64,000 nt of DNA from Lineus longissimus (lineage: Eukaryota; Nemertea; Pilidiophora; Heteronemertea; Lineidae). Below the pieces are notes generated by a model. That model searched no databases and was not told the origin of the DNA. It was given only the letters and a program-made list of their open reading frames with translations. Of the stretch, positions 44,780-56,490 are shown piece by piece. Location: the NCBI RefSeq assembly GCF_910592395.1, contig NC_088316.1, forward strand, positions 8,000,001 to 8,064,000, given 5' to 3'. The translations under genes and the position numbers were made by a program. Position 1 is the first letter of the stretch. Each line of letters starts with the position of its first letter.

Positions 44780-45559
44780 CTAAAAAGACAAAAAGAGAAT
44801 GGAAAAATTGACTTGCAGTGACTGGGCATTTTATTATTGTTTTGGCATCAGGTGCTTCTACACACATGATCATGAGACTCAACTGAATTGAAAACCTACA
44901 AAAGAATTGTGTGAATTGAAATCAGAAATTTAATTTGATGGTGCAAATCTTTGATGATTTGGCAAGTGCGTATTTTGTAAATTGTTTTAAATCTTTCAGG
45001 CCCGGGTGCCTTTTTCCGGCGCAGTCAGCGAATCCCGGGCAATTTTTTAAAAAAATGCTAATATTCAACAAAACATTAAACAAATTCTGCTCATCTTATC
45101 CAATAACACTTTACACCATTGTAATCAGCTACTCAAGCTCTTTCTGTTGATGTATAATAAGTCTATATAACCTTCAATGTCACTCTGTATGTTTTGTCCA
45201 AATTTCCTGTGAAATTGTGTAATTTGGATGTTCACGAACGTTGTCGAAAACTGTTTTTAGCCAATAAAGTCAACAGATTATGAAAACTATTGTATTTTGT
45301 AACTCCTTACACAACTCCAATGGAAGAGAAACAATGTTCAAACATATAAACAATGTTTATTGGAGGATTGGCCCCAAAATTGTCCTCCTACATCAAATGG
45401 TAGTGTTTGACTGTATGATAAAGCATGGGGTAGGGCAGAGGGCACCTTGATTTTGACATGTGTCATTGAGGCCCTCTGTACGACCGCCAAAGAAAAAAAA
45501 ATTGTCTGCTACGGCTGTCAATTTATTGTAAGTGATCATTTGTTTCATTAGTTGTGTAC
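44780..45559. other. Non-coding, probable kelch-gene intron
   Basis: AT-rich; no exon recognised. Confidence 0.35.
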
Positions 45560-46672
45560 AGGAGGCAATACTGAAAGCCAGGAGATCATCAGGACATATT
45601 GAAAATATGAGTATGACCATGCCATCGCTAACATCAGTGTTAGAAACACTTGGATTAACAAAATCAACTAGTGGACCTTGCATCAGATGGAGATATGCTA
45701 TCATTAACACTGAACTGGAACGAGAATGGAGTTGTAGTGAAAAATTATGCTTCCCCAATTGGAATAAAAGATATGAAATTGCCATCAACGCTTTGCCGGG
45801 ATCATCGCCGTATGCAATACTACTTGCTCAAATCAAGGGCCAAAATGTAAGTGACACTATCACAAACATTTCTCCTAGCTGTGATTCCTTCAGTTACCAC
45901 TATAACATCAAACCTGTCTGATCAAAGACAGCACTTTGCCAATTGTCTTCTCCCCGAGTGGTACATTATCATACCAGGTTGAATCATGTGGAGGTACCTA
46001 AAAGAAACAAGAGGTGCTCAGCTAGAGTTCATTGGGTACTATGTACAAAACATGGAAAGTACCTGGTAGGTCTCTTTCAACCTCAATTTTGTTTAAATTG
46101 GGCCGTATTCATAAAAATGCAACAAATACTTCTAAAAGCATCTGCTTGAAGTAAAAAGTAAAAGTAAAAGCATTTACTTTTTTCCGTATGCATAATCTTT
46201 GACTTCTACTTCAAAGCAAATGCTTATACTTGACAAGCATTTGCTTGTTTACCAACTATTTGGTCCTTGGTTAAGCAGGGTAACCACAGGTTATGCAACA
46301 TTTTAAACCAGTCCAGTGCGAAGTCATCCTATGACTCTCACTCAGTGTCTGTGTCAGTGTCTGTAACAGTTGTTTATTGTACTTTCACAGGTGGAATTAG
46401 TCCTGGTATTTTTCTCGAAACAGTCTGCTGCTGCTGCTGCCATTGGATCCCCGGAAGAAGATGAACTAATGCTTGTGGAAAACGAAGAAAAATCTCACCA
46501 CCTACTCCAACGAAGAAACCAAAACTACCACCTCCACCATCCCGAAAGACATCTAATGTGCTACCTGATACGGATGAAACGAAAGACTTAACAACGCAAG
46601 AACTGCAACGCCTTGTGCTCCTAGGACAATTTAAACTCATCAGGATGCAACAAAATCAAATTGAAAATCAAT
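45560..46672 (+). CDS. Possible two-exon fragment of an unknown, perhaps transposon-encoded, gene
   Basis: 45560-45846 is open, with GTGTACAG before and GTAAGT after. It encodes a helical stretch with IRWRYAIINTELEREW and PNWNKRYEI. After TTTCACAG at 46390 another open part ends at TAA 46672 with a basic Pro-rich segment (KKPKLPPPPSRKTS) and a leucine-rich helix, TTQELQRLVLLGQFKLIRMQ. The tail resembles C-termini of Myb/SANT-like accessory proteins of DNA transposons. The frames of the second exon need a shift to connect, so the model is weak. Confidence 0.3.
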
Positions 46673-47939
46673 AATTCCTGTAAAATCAATGATAATTGTT
46701 ATAAAATCAAGGTTGTTCCCGACCTTCATAAAAAAAGGACAAGACTGCATTTATTGGCTGTCCCTATGTGCAACCATGAATGTCTTAATATCAATGATAG
46801 GTGAATGTCCCAAGCGGTAGCTCCAAAAGGCGTCTTTCAGTGTGGGATACCTTAATCTGATTTGAATGGACAGTTTCTTGATTAAGCGTCCACACCAAAC
46901 TTGCAGATCTCCTTCCGGAAGACCATTTAATCAAAACTGCATTTCATCTGGTCATTGTACACACTGCTCCGTTTATGTCAGCACTTAAAATATGAGGCTA
47001 GCTTTGCACCTCCCCATCCAGACACGACTGCCAATACAACACAAATGGAGGACATCCTCTGATATGACATATAAACAACAGTGTTTGACTCCAATGCCAC
47101 GCCGCAGCTGCGCATCACTAGAACATAGAAACTCGGCACAATCGTCCATATAACGAGGTAATATCTTGTGTATAATTTCAGTCCTCCAGGCGGTTTGAAG
47201 AATGGGATTTTGCGAGATCGGACATGAACAATGTCAATCCTGAAGAAGCCATTGTAGACCCTGGTGAAACTATTGACATTTCACCATGAATTCTTTAATT
47301 TGGTGAACAGATTTAACTTCTTAACGATGTAATGCAAGAAACAGTTCTAGAGAGTTGCATGTCCATTATTTTTCATTTCGTTAATGAATGACTCGATTAA
47401 TAATGTAATAGATTTTGGCGAACCAGTATGACATAAAATATAGGGGGTGGGTTGAGAGTGAAATCATAAACAATCCTCAGCATCCTATTAATGACTAGCT
47501 AACGTAATCCTGTGTTAGTGTTCCATTTTCCAAAATATAATAATGTCATCCTCGTTCAGATATGAGATCACTAGTTGAGAGAAGTTCGTCCATACACTCG
47601 TTTGCATTCGTCTGACCAGATCACTGAGCATCAATCACAGTCCATCCCCGAAATTCAGCAATTGCTTTTAAGAACCAAGGAGGACGTACCCTATTATACA
47701 AGCCAATAAGTAAAACCTGAATACATGAATATATTTTTTACTGACCTAATATCACTCAATTTTATATGTTGGCAAAGGGTTGTGAATCTCTAACCTGCAA
47801 TTTACAAATGCCTTTGTCTTCATTACTACCCTTCCCGCCCCCATTTTTTTGGGGAAGATATGCATAAAAATAGAAAGCAAGCAAGTTCAGCTTGTAGAAA
47901 ACAATAGATTTCGGAAAAACTGAATAAATACGGCAGACC
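46673..47939. other. No gene seen
   Basis: No open frame of note. Confidence 0.35.
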
Positions 47940-48661
47940 ATGGGCATGCAAGAAGTAAACACTACAATGTCTAGAGCAATATTGAAGAGACACCAACTAG
48001 AGGTGACAATTAGTGACATAATGTTGACGACACTAGTCCTATTTCATAAGGTAAGGTTTTATCAATCCAAGTGGGTTTTCAGCATCTTTGTTGCCCTGGC
48101 CAAGTATAGCGGAGATAGTGAAACTGTTCTCGGAATGCACACCACACTCTGTGTGGTAGTGTGCATTATACTAAGCGCAGGAACGTCCAAAGTAATCTTC
48201 GGCCAAGGAAAATATGCCTTGATCAAAATCTTACTAAACTTGGAACTATCCTTAGGAGAACAGCACTCCGGGCACCCAGGCAAGGTAATCAAATTAATAT
48301 CCAGACAGTCACTATTGCTGAAGAGGCGAAGTACTATCTTAGTCTTAGACCGTCCAATCAATGCGGAAAACATACCAAAATGGCGCGAACAACAAGTTAC
48401 CATGCGAGTCCATGTCAGGGTGGCCACAAGAATAACTACAATAGTCAATGATATAATTTCAGTTGAAAGCGACGAGGTAAGCACAATGGTCCATTGGGGT
48501 GTATGCAACCTATTTGGCAAGGGAATGAATACCACCGACTCATTTGATGCCAATATGGTACTGGAAACAGTTGGTATTGGAGCATGGGCAGCTGCCAGCC
48601 AGAGTGATACAATACAACAATGAGTGCGAATAAAAACATAACCTCGCAAAAAAAATAGCAA
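47940..48661. other. Long overlapping open frames on both strands, unassigned
   Basis: A 227-codon frame (+, 47940-48623) and a 199-codon frame (-, 48661-48062) overlap almost completely, which is rare by chance in this AT-rich DNA. The plus frame contains a possible splice donor (CATAAG/GTAAGG at about 48050). The minus frame has several hydrophobic stretches. No family recognised on either strand, so I cannot say which is real. Confidence 0.25.
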
Positions 48662-48994
48662 CGCTCAAGGGCACCGGAAAAGATATGAACAATGTCGGGT
48701 CAAAATCAAAAGACGACGCTTCAAGATCGGGCAGCTTTGATTGAAGAACATCAACCTTTGAAGCGTAAAATGTCTCATTTTTCTTTGCCTTTGCTGTCAA
48801 TTTCTTAAAATCCATGGTCAGTTTCTTATCTGTATCACTAATACTTTCCCAATCGAGTTGGAAAAGGTAATGATTGGCGAAACGAGTTGTGGCATTGTTT
48901 CATATATTTGGTGACTTGGGAAATGGATGTAAGGCATAACATACAACCAAATCCATTGGATGTAAATATAACAAGAATATCATCATCATCATCA

Positions 48995-50200
48995 TCATAT
49001 CCCGCAGCCATGCGGCCATTGGGGCGACCCTGTTTTATCGACGATTCGGTACCATATGGTTCTGTCTTCCGCGAGGCGGATCAGGTCACTGGTCTTCCTT
49101 CCGGTCCAGTCCTTCACATCGTCCATCCAAATTCTCTTTAGTCGGCCGCGTCGTCGGTTCCCCTCTACTGTGCCCTGCAGGATGGTATTGGCTAGCGTTC
49201 CCTTGGCTCTGGTGACGTGGCCGAACCACCTCAGCTTTCTCTTCTTGGCAATGGTTAGGAGGCTATCATGGCGCCCGATGTACTGGATGACCAGCTCTCT
49301 TACTCGGATGTTGGTGGTGTGGGTGGTATAGTGTATGCCGAGCAGTCTCCTGTAACAGTTCATTTCAAACGCGTTGATTCGCTTCTCGATCTCGCTGTTC
49401 ATGGTCCAGGATTCTGCCGCATACAAGAAGACTGAGATCACCAAGGATCTTAGAAGGTGGAGTTTTGACGTCATTGCGATGTTTCTGTCGCGCCAAATTA
49501 TCTTCAGTCTGGCTAAGGCAGCTGCAGCTTTGGCTATGCGTGTCTTCACCTCCTTGACAGACGTACCGTCCTCTGTTTGTGTGGCTCCTAGATAGATGAA
49601 CTTTGCCACTTGTTCCAGGTGGTAGTCTCCGAAGCACACGTCAATCGGTTCACCTCCGCTTTGTCTTCTCTAGGCTAATTTCCATGCCATATCTGCCACT
49701 GGTTTTGTCAACCTTCTGTGAGTGGTGGATTTGGTCACTTGCTGAGCCGTGTAGGAGATCGATGTCATCGGCGAACCTCAGATCGCTGATCGTTCGACCC
49801 GATATCGTCAAAGGTGACTCCAGTTCGACGCGCGACTCTGCCATAATGTTCTCGAGGAAGATGTTGCACAGGGTTGGTGATAGGAGGCAACCTTGCCTTG
49901 CTCCTACCGAGGTGGAGAAGCACTCGCTGAAATCTTCTCCTACTCGAACCATGCTCCTCGCTGTTGCGTACAGTGCCTCTATGGACTTGATGATACCAGG
50001 GCTGATGTTGTACTTCCTCAGAACTGCCCATAAACCTTCCTGCCAGATGCGATCGAAGCATTTCTTGTAGTCGATTAAGGTTGTGGTACAGTGGTTTTCC
50101 AAGCTGCCTATGCTTCTCACACAGCACCCTGAGGTTGAATATTTGCTCTGTTGTGGACCTGCCTTTGCGGAAACCGGCTTGCTCCTCAGATAGGATGGCC
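48995..50200 (-). pseudogene. RTE reverse transcriptase and C-terminal domain, frameshifted
   Basis: The fingers region (AGFRKGRSTTEQIFNLR) lies in one frame near 50190-50100 and shifts to IDYKKCFDRIWQEGLWAVL. The catalytic block RFADDIDLLHG and the ARQGCLLSPTLCNIF motif sit in 50120-49650. Another shift near 49645 leads to 49639-48995, with FIYLGATQTEDGTS, LHLLRSLVISVFLYAAESW and KRKLRWFGHVTRAKGT, the typical 'thumb plus connection' end of this clade. The FADD acidic pair is intact, but at least two frameshifts separate the parts. Confidence 0.8.
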
Positions 50201-50921
50201 TCTGCTTGTGGTCGCAGCCGGTTGAGGATGACCTTCAGGAGAATCTAGCTTGGATGGCTTATCAAGCTTATGGTCCTGTAGTTGTTACATTTCTGCAGGT
50301 TCCCCTTCTTGGGCAGAGGTACAACAATCGATGTTGTCCAGTCCTTGGGCCAGTTCCCTGTCTTGAACGCATGGTTGCAGATTCTGGTGTACGCTTTTAC
50401 CACTGACTCTCCTCCATTTGCGAGGAGTTCTGCGGGGATGTTGTCAATCCTGGGGACTTGCCATGTTTGAGACTCTTCAGGGCAGCCTCCACTTCGCTCT
50501 CCAGGATATCAGGGTCCTCTTCAACCTGGTCCGCTGTCTGGTCCTTCAGCTCTTGGAGGACTTCTTGCTCAGCCGATATCTGATAGTTATACAGCTCGGA
50601 GCAGTACTTGTGCCATCTCTTTGCAATGGCTGGCTTCTCGGAGAGTAGGGTCCCATTGGCGTCTTCAATGCAACTTATCCGGCTCGACTTCTGCTGGGTG
50701 AGCTCTTTTACAGTGTCGTACGCTACTTTAGTGTTGTTTGCCCTCAGACTAGACTCGATGCTGTCACATTTCTGTTGGATCCAGGTCTCCTTGGCCTTGC
50801 CTACTTCTTTTTTGACCTCCTTGTTGATTGCTCGGTAGGCCTTGCTCTCCTGGGGTGAGTTGAACCTGGTTTGTTTCAGTTTTCGTCTCTCATCACACTT
50901 TTGGAGGATGGAGTCTGTTAT

Positions 50922-51446
50922 TTAGCTTTTCTGTTTCCTCTGACGTCTCTTCCCTAGGATCTTCTCGGCCGCCTCCCGCAAGTTCTCTTCCACTTGTTGC
51001 TGGAAGTCCTCGGGTTCCAACTGCATTGTCAGCAGCGGGGCAAATCGGCTACCAATCTCGACTTGGAACTGATCTAGGATGTTGCTGTCCTTGAGCTTGT
51101 TGAGGTCGTAGCACACTCTCGTACTCTTCTTCTTCTCGATGTTTTTCAATCGGAGGGTCAGCGCCGTCATCACTAGGTCGTGGTCGCTGCCAATGTCAGC
51201 CCCCGAAAGGTCCTTGTTTTGGCGAGGTTGATGCTGCTGCGGAATCTGTTATCCACCATGATGTAGTCTATCAGGTTGTGTGTTTTGCCATTGGGGGAGT
51301 GTCAAGTTGCCTTGCGACTCTGCTTCCCTGCTTGGAACGTGTTGACGATCGTTAGCTCATGGAATTGAGCAAATTCGAGAAGCCGTAAACCTCGGTCGTT
51401 GGTGACGCCCAGTCCGTGTCTGGTTACCTTTTTCGTCTTAGTCATG
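50922..51446 (-). pseudogene. RTE endonuclease C-terminal remnant
   Basis: Reads RHGLGVTNDRGLRLLEF, then a TGA where a Trp codon is expected (RKAT stop HSPNG), then HNLIDYIMVDNRF. After a one-base shift comes ADIGSDHDLVMTALTLRL with the catalytic SDH. The N-terminal catalytic half is missing between here and the leader. Confidence 0.7.
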
Positions 51447-51730
51447 GTCGTTTCTTAGGCCAGATAATCCCTGGTGGTGCCCATCTCCTCTCCAGGAATT
51501 GCTAGATGGCCAATGGCTAAATAAGCTCATCCGCCCTTAAGATGGATATGGTTTTCAGTTCCATCTGGGTGTCTAGCCACCCACCACACCAAAGTCAAGG
51601 ACTCTGGTGGGGGGAACGGTTTAGTCGCCGATGGCCCGACCCTGCGCAGGTTGCACCGGTCTACAGGTTTACCAGTGGCAGGCCATTGACCCGGCCCGAC
51701 CTGACCTGACCTCGACAAGAATATGCTGAT

Positions 51731-52622
51731 GGTAAAAAAAAGTGTGACAGTGGCATGAAATTCCACACCTCCTAAAAATTTACCATCATGTTGCATTTGT
51801 TAGCTGAATTACCCACCACCATGAGTCCACAAAAGGGCATATAAAATCTTGAAGGGCTTTCTAGAAAAATGGCTTTGTCTTAGAACTGTCATAAATTGTA
51901 ACATACATCACATGGTGTCTCACTAAGCCTTTATTGCACCTGCAAATTCATAAAAATTTAATAAATCTAAGAAATACCTGTTTATTTCCCCCACCTCAAC
52001 CACACAAACCACAAAAAAGCCCACTTTTTACCTTCTTTGCGCACTAGAGGACTTGGTAATGTGGACTCCGTGACGTACGTTACGTCTGGACTCAAGAGGA
52101 AGATGTAGGTTTATTTTTGATAATGCAACTTTATTAAGATTGCTCAAAACACTTTTGTTAGAGACATTTTTATCGCAAACTATACTTCATATCATTGCAT
52201 AAAATTAAAATTAATGAGGTGAAATTTGGTCTTGTGTTGCATAACTCACAAAAACATGATTTTGACCTGCGGGAAACTGAAAATAAAAATCCAGCTGTTA
52301 TCATTAAAGTGTAAGGATTATAAATCATCGCCTGGCCATGTTTGAAGGATGATGTGATAATTGGAGTGCAAGAAATTACTATCAAAAGCGTACATCACAG
52401 TGGACACGACATGTTTATCACAATGCACACGATAGTAACTTTCCCGCCGTGAAAAGATACACAAAACAAGCCATCAATCACAATCAAAATACTGACAATC
52501 CCGATTACAATATCTATTTTTTTTTTAAAAATTCCTTGAAACGCGAGAAAATAGCCATTACTTGTAGTTGAAATTCTAGCGTAACGTTCTCACCACTACT
52601 TCCGGCACAGTACATCTTCTTC
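51731..52622. other. No gene seen
   Basis: AT-rich, short open frames only. Confidence 0.35.
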
Positions 52623-53209
52623 CAGACCTGCCAACCCTAAATTTTGGCAAGTAGTATTTTCCACCCAATTTATAGTATTTTGGGGGTGTCAAATGAGGGG
52701 GTAGGTTTTCATCAAATAATGCCCGTAATGACCTTAAATAAAGCTTATACATTTCGCTGGTGGATCCCGAATATCTCCCTCCAATTCATCTTCGCTGTCC
52801 ATTTCATGAACCCGCCTCATTTTGTCAATTGAACACAGAATCGGCATGCAAACATGAAAAAAAACATGAAAAATTTTGCACAGAAATGTTCAGTTTGACA
52901 ACGCCATCTTGCATCCCGTGATATCAAACTGACTGACTCGGGTAACGAACGCATACATGTTCAGTCGCAAACTTCACTAGTACGCTGATCGCTCACTCGG
53001 GTATATTGGTTTATCCGAGTACGTAGAACGGATTCTTCGAACGGTCGTGAAATGACGACGCGGGGAATTATACAGGGGAAGCGAAAAAAATAAACACATT
53101 TTTTCAAAAATCGTATTTTAAAGATCTAAGATCGTATTATCGTATTGGACCCAGATTTTCGATAAAAAATCGTATGAATACGCCAAAATCGTACTTGTTG
53201 GCAGCCCTG
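52623..53209. mobile_element. Non-autonomous hAT-like DNA transposon, 587 bp
   Basis: Ends are CAGACCTGCCAAC (left) and the complement of CAGGGCTGCCAAC (right). They are flanked on both sides by TTCTTC (52617-52622 and 53210-53215). CAG-type ends followed by TGCCAA resemble hAT termini, although hAT duplications are normally 8 bp. No coding capacity. Confidence 0.6.
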
Positions 53210-53227
53210 TTCTTCCACCTCATATAC

Positions 53228-53462
53228 CTTATGTATCCTCCAGGGCATCGACCTCAGTTTTCAAAGCTGTGATGTCCTCGTGGTTAAAATTCATGGCATC
53301 GACGGCGTTGGAAACCTGTTTCTCAGACATCTTCATGAAGGAACTGAGCATATAATCATGTCGATGTATTTGCTCAGTGGCCAAATGCTCCTCCTGCTCA
53401 ACCTTTTGGATGTGCTGAGCAAGGAGTTTAACGTCCCTGGTGGTGGAAGCTGTCCAAACAAA
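53228..53462 (-). pseudogene. Env-like helical fragment, second copy
   Basis: Minus-strand frame with TTRDVKLLAQHIQKVEQEE and MLSSFMKMSEKQVSNAVDAM. This is similar in layout to the env-like segment at 53762-54329 (DVLTLAKHI ... SSFM), so it is a second, diverged fragment of the same protein family. It ends at TAA near 53228. No fusion segment remains. Confidence 0.45.
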
Positions 53463-53761
53463 GTCTGACTAATTTGCTAATGAAGGATAATAAAACCCCT
53501 ACGTTGTCGAATCGCAGACTTGATCATTTGTTCGGTAACTTTGTTGACCAGCATTGTTTTGAATAATTTTGTATGGTTTCCGATGCGGTAAATATTGTCA
53601 TGTCGCTCATCATGGGTGAGTCAAAGAGTTAATTGGTACAGGCAGTACGCAGAGCTTGTGTACGTGAAGCGGTGGCTGCGCCGCCACGGGCTTTTGAGCC
53701 AAACCAAGTGGAACTGCTGATGGTGGTGGTTTAAGATATGTCTGACCTGGTGGATCGTGCC

Positions 53762-54360
53762 CTATAGAACTGCAGGTGTCAATCTACTGTTGCGGAGGCT
53801 CTGGATGACCTCAGAAAATCTATGATTTGTGTGCGACATGAACGAGGACATTTCCTCCTCCTGCTGGGCTAACCTATCCACGGCCTTTCCACCTCGTTTT
53901 GAAATAGCATTGATATGTTTGGCGAGAGTTAGCACGTCTTTGGATGTCTCCAGGCCAAAGAGGGACTTCCCAATATCAGCCATGAAAGGTAACAAGGTTC
54001 GTTTGGTGCGAGCAGGTTGGAAGTTGTTCATGGACCGCTGGGGTAGTATATGATGGGCCCATTGAATGAATGTATACATGTCTTGTTTTAAGTCCGAATT
54101 GAAGTTGGCAACGTGCATCATTATTTTGTTCATCGTGGTGCAAGTTGCGTAAAGGCCGGTGGGCATTGAAACTCTGGAGCATGGAGATTGTCAATTGAAG
54201 GTAATTGAATCTCAAACGTGTGAAGCCAGAATTCAGTTCCGAAATGTATCTCCGTTTTGTCTTGTTGAAAGAGAATGCCGTAGTTAAGTCATTGGGTGTT
54301 CTCAAGGGCTGATACCACAGTGCCACCACAAATGAATGTCAGCAGTCCAAGAATCAGGGC
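53762..54360 (-). pseudogene. Env-like fusion-protein fragment of a Ty3/gypsy-type element
   Basis: A signal-peptide-like segment (ALILGLLTFICGG, about 54360) is followed, across a frameshift, by FTRLRFNYLQLTISMLQ. A second frame has a basic RTKR stretch directly before a hydrophobic TLLPFMADIGKSLFG segment, and then a heptad-rich helix (DVLTLAKHINAISK). Furin-type site plus fusion-peptide-like plus heptads is the arrangement of baculovirus-F-like envelope proteins carried by errantivirus-type Ty3/gypsy elements. At least one frameshift breaks it and the C-terminal half is missing. It has the same orientation as the pol fragment at 60.8-62.9 kb, from which the DIRS insertion separates it. Confidence 0.5.
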
Positions 54361-54547
54361 CTAACATTAGAGTAAAATGTGTCAATAAAGATTGTTGACG
54401 TTTTGCCAGTGTATGGCCAATACACATAGCGTAACACCATGCGACGTAATGTAAGAAGTGTCAACATTCTCCAGGGCACAAACTAACTGCCCTTCAGTAT
54501 CAGACTACTGATAATTTCCATTTCCTGTGGAAATGTCATTTTATTAG

Positions 54548-54721
54548 TTCATACCTACCCAGGTCAGACTTTTGCATGTGTACTCCATTCCGACACGCCC
54601 GAGGAAGAAATAATGTATTTATAATAGAAATTTCTTAGCTAGTTTGCTTAGCTACACCTAGGCGGCGCCCCTATATAGCCTCTGCCTCGTGTGAGCCGCC
54701 ATCACTAGTACTTATTACTCG
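54548..54721 (+). repeat. DIRS left inverted terminal repeat
   Basis: Starts GTTCATACCTACCCAGGTCA. Complementary to 60587-60763. Confidence 0.85.
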
Positions 54722-54767
54722 AGCGCACCGAGTAAGTCCCGTTGCTGTGGGGACAGGCAGGGCGGGT

Positions 54768-54864
54768 AGTCTGACCTGGGTAGGTATGAACTAATAAAAT
54801 GACATTTCCACAGGGAATGGAAATTTTATGTCGTTCATACTCTACCCAGGTCAGACTTTTGCAT
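54768..54864 (+). repeat. DIRS internal complementary region
   Basis: 54768-54815 is the reverse complement of the left outer end (through CATTTCCACAGG). 54820-54864 is the reverse complement of the right outer end (TTTTATGTCGTTCATAC...). In DIRS elements this region templates completion of the ends and circular-junction formation. Confidence 0.8.
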
Positions 54865-55317
54865 CGAATACCAACAACCAAGGAAGGAGGGTAAACAGTG
54901 ACTTACCATGTAGTGAAGTGAACTGTCTCCAAGCTGCGCAGCAGAACCAAACGGGTGAGACCAGGGGACCCAGAGAAAGAATGCTTGGGGGAGAACCGGG
55001 CTAAAGGTCAACAGGCCCTTTGACAACAAAGGGAAGCATAACTGGGAAAACCCATCCCCTCCGAGACGGGGACAAAACCACCTCAACACGGTATAAGCTC
55101 AGCACATATCGTCAAGAGACACAATGTGGAAAAAAATTTTTACAAGAAGGAGAGCACACCCCAGAATAACATGGAGCGGCCTCACTGACTAACTCTCAAA
55201 AGTCCTAGGCGGCTGAACCCTAGGACAGCTGGACGAGGCGAACGCGCAGGCCCGAAGACCCGGCGACAGTCTATAGAACCCCCCCCACCCGCTTAAAAAG
55301 GAGGGAGGACAAGACAG

Positions 55318-56490
55318 TCAGCAGGAGAGAAAATCGACGAGTGGTCTCGGCAGGGAAACACCTAGACAACGTGCTGAGCAGCGACAATTGGACCAAGAGA
55401 CAGCATACCGTCTGTTAACCTGGAACAATCGCGCATATAATACTGGGAGAATGTAGAGTGAGAACTCCACATAGCCACATCTAAAACCTCGTTCAGCGCC
55501 ACTCCCTTGTACTCGGCCCACGAAGTAGAAATGGCCCAAATCTCATGGGCCGTAATGGCGCCTAGGCGACGAAGCTCTGGAGAAACAAGTGTCATAGAAT
55601 AAGCCATCCGGATAGTGGCCACCACCCCTCTGGCGACCGTGGCTGCAGCTATCTCCCTAGTAAACCCCTCTCTATAAGACAAAAAGAGGCGCTTCCTGCC
55701 TAGGCGAACAGCAGGCTCTAGTCTTATAAGAATAGAACTTCAATGCCCGAACAGGACAGAGAGTTCTGTCCGGGAGGTCTCTAAGAGACCGTAGCGGATA
55801 ACGAGAGGATAAAAACCAGGCGCCTGGAGGTGTACGGCGCCTGGTTTTTAGCCAGAAAGCCTGGGACAAAATCTAGGACCGCGCCCCTCTCAGTGAAAGC
55901 CAATTTATCAAAGGCTAAAGCACAGACCGCCGCTGTGCCGTGGCCAAAGCCACCAGGAAAACGGTCTTAAAGGTCAGACCTTTAAAATCTGCCTGATGCA
56001 TGAGTTCAAATGGAAATTTCATGAGAGCCCTTAAGACCACCGAGAGGTCCCACTTGGGGGAGAGCTGAATGGAGCGAGGACGCTCCAAAGACATATTGCA
56101 AAGCAACGATGAAACAGCGTCATCCCAAGACAATTGCCACGATTTAGTCAGCTTTAAGGTGACCGAAACGGCGGAGTGATAACCTTTCACTCCCTAAACC
56201 GAAAACTTCCTGACCGAGAATAGAAAATTCAAGAAGTCGAGAAAGTTGGGAAGAGAGCGAGCGACCGGAGAAACTCCGTGCTCCTGACACCAGTCTCGAA
56301 AGACAGCCCACTTGCTATCGTATGAATCAAGGGAAGACTGTCTCTGAGGTTGGGCGACTTTACGGATAACGTCTTCCGAAAAGCCTCTCTCTCGGAGGAA
56401 ATACCCGACAGCCTCCAGGCGTGAAGCCTGTAAAAAGAAGAGTCTTGATGATAGACCCTGCCGATCGGGTGATAAAGGAGATGGTCCCAC
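55318..56490 (-). pseudogene. DIRS tyrosine recombinase, frameshifted, catalytic Arg lost
   Basis: Collinear pieces in different frames: an N-terminal SAM-like part (RERGFSEDVIRKVAQPQRQS, DSYDSKWAVFRDWCQEHG), then 56190-55915 (VSVTLKLTKSWQL ... ALATAQRRS with the first catalytic Arg), 55869-55672 (WFLSSRYPLRSLRDLPDRT) and 55682-55362. The last part holds the box II region ITAHEIWAISTSWAE and the putative nucleophile in FSQYYMRD. The family motif is H-x-x-R; here the Arg position is W, TGG in place of CGG, a CpG-deamination-type change. The enzyme would integrate circular DNA intermediates; this copy cannot. Confidence 0.75.

Larger units (their letters stand above)
48978..51730 (-). mobile_element. 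RTE-type LINE, decayed
   Basis: The minus strand carries a GC-rich leader (51730-51470), an endonuclease remnant, a reverse transcriptase and a C-terminal domain. It ends in a (GAT)n tail, read as CATCATCAT on plus at 48978-48999. A short-repeat tail and the FADDIDLL RT motif are typical of RTE-clade elements. Proteins from this family are often mislabelled craniofacial development protein 2. Stops and frameshifts show it is inactive. Confidence 0.75.

Noticed and set aside
45560-45846. Aminopeptidase-like exon
   Set aside because: A weak impression from IRWRYAIINTELEREW; the residue pattern does not hold on comparison with the known C-terminal domain.
49056-50838. Plus-strand open frames across the RTE element
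   Set aside because: Antisense to the recognisable reverse transcriptase and endonuclease.
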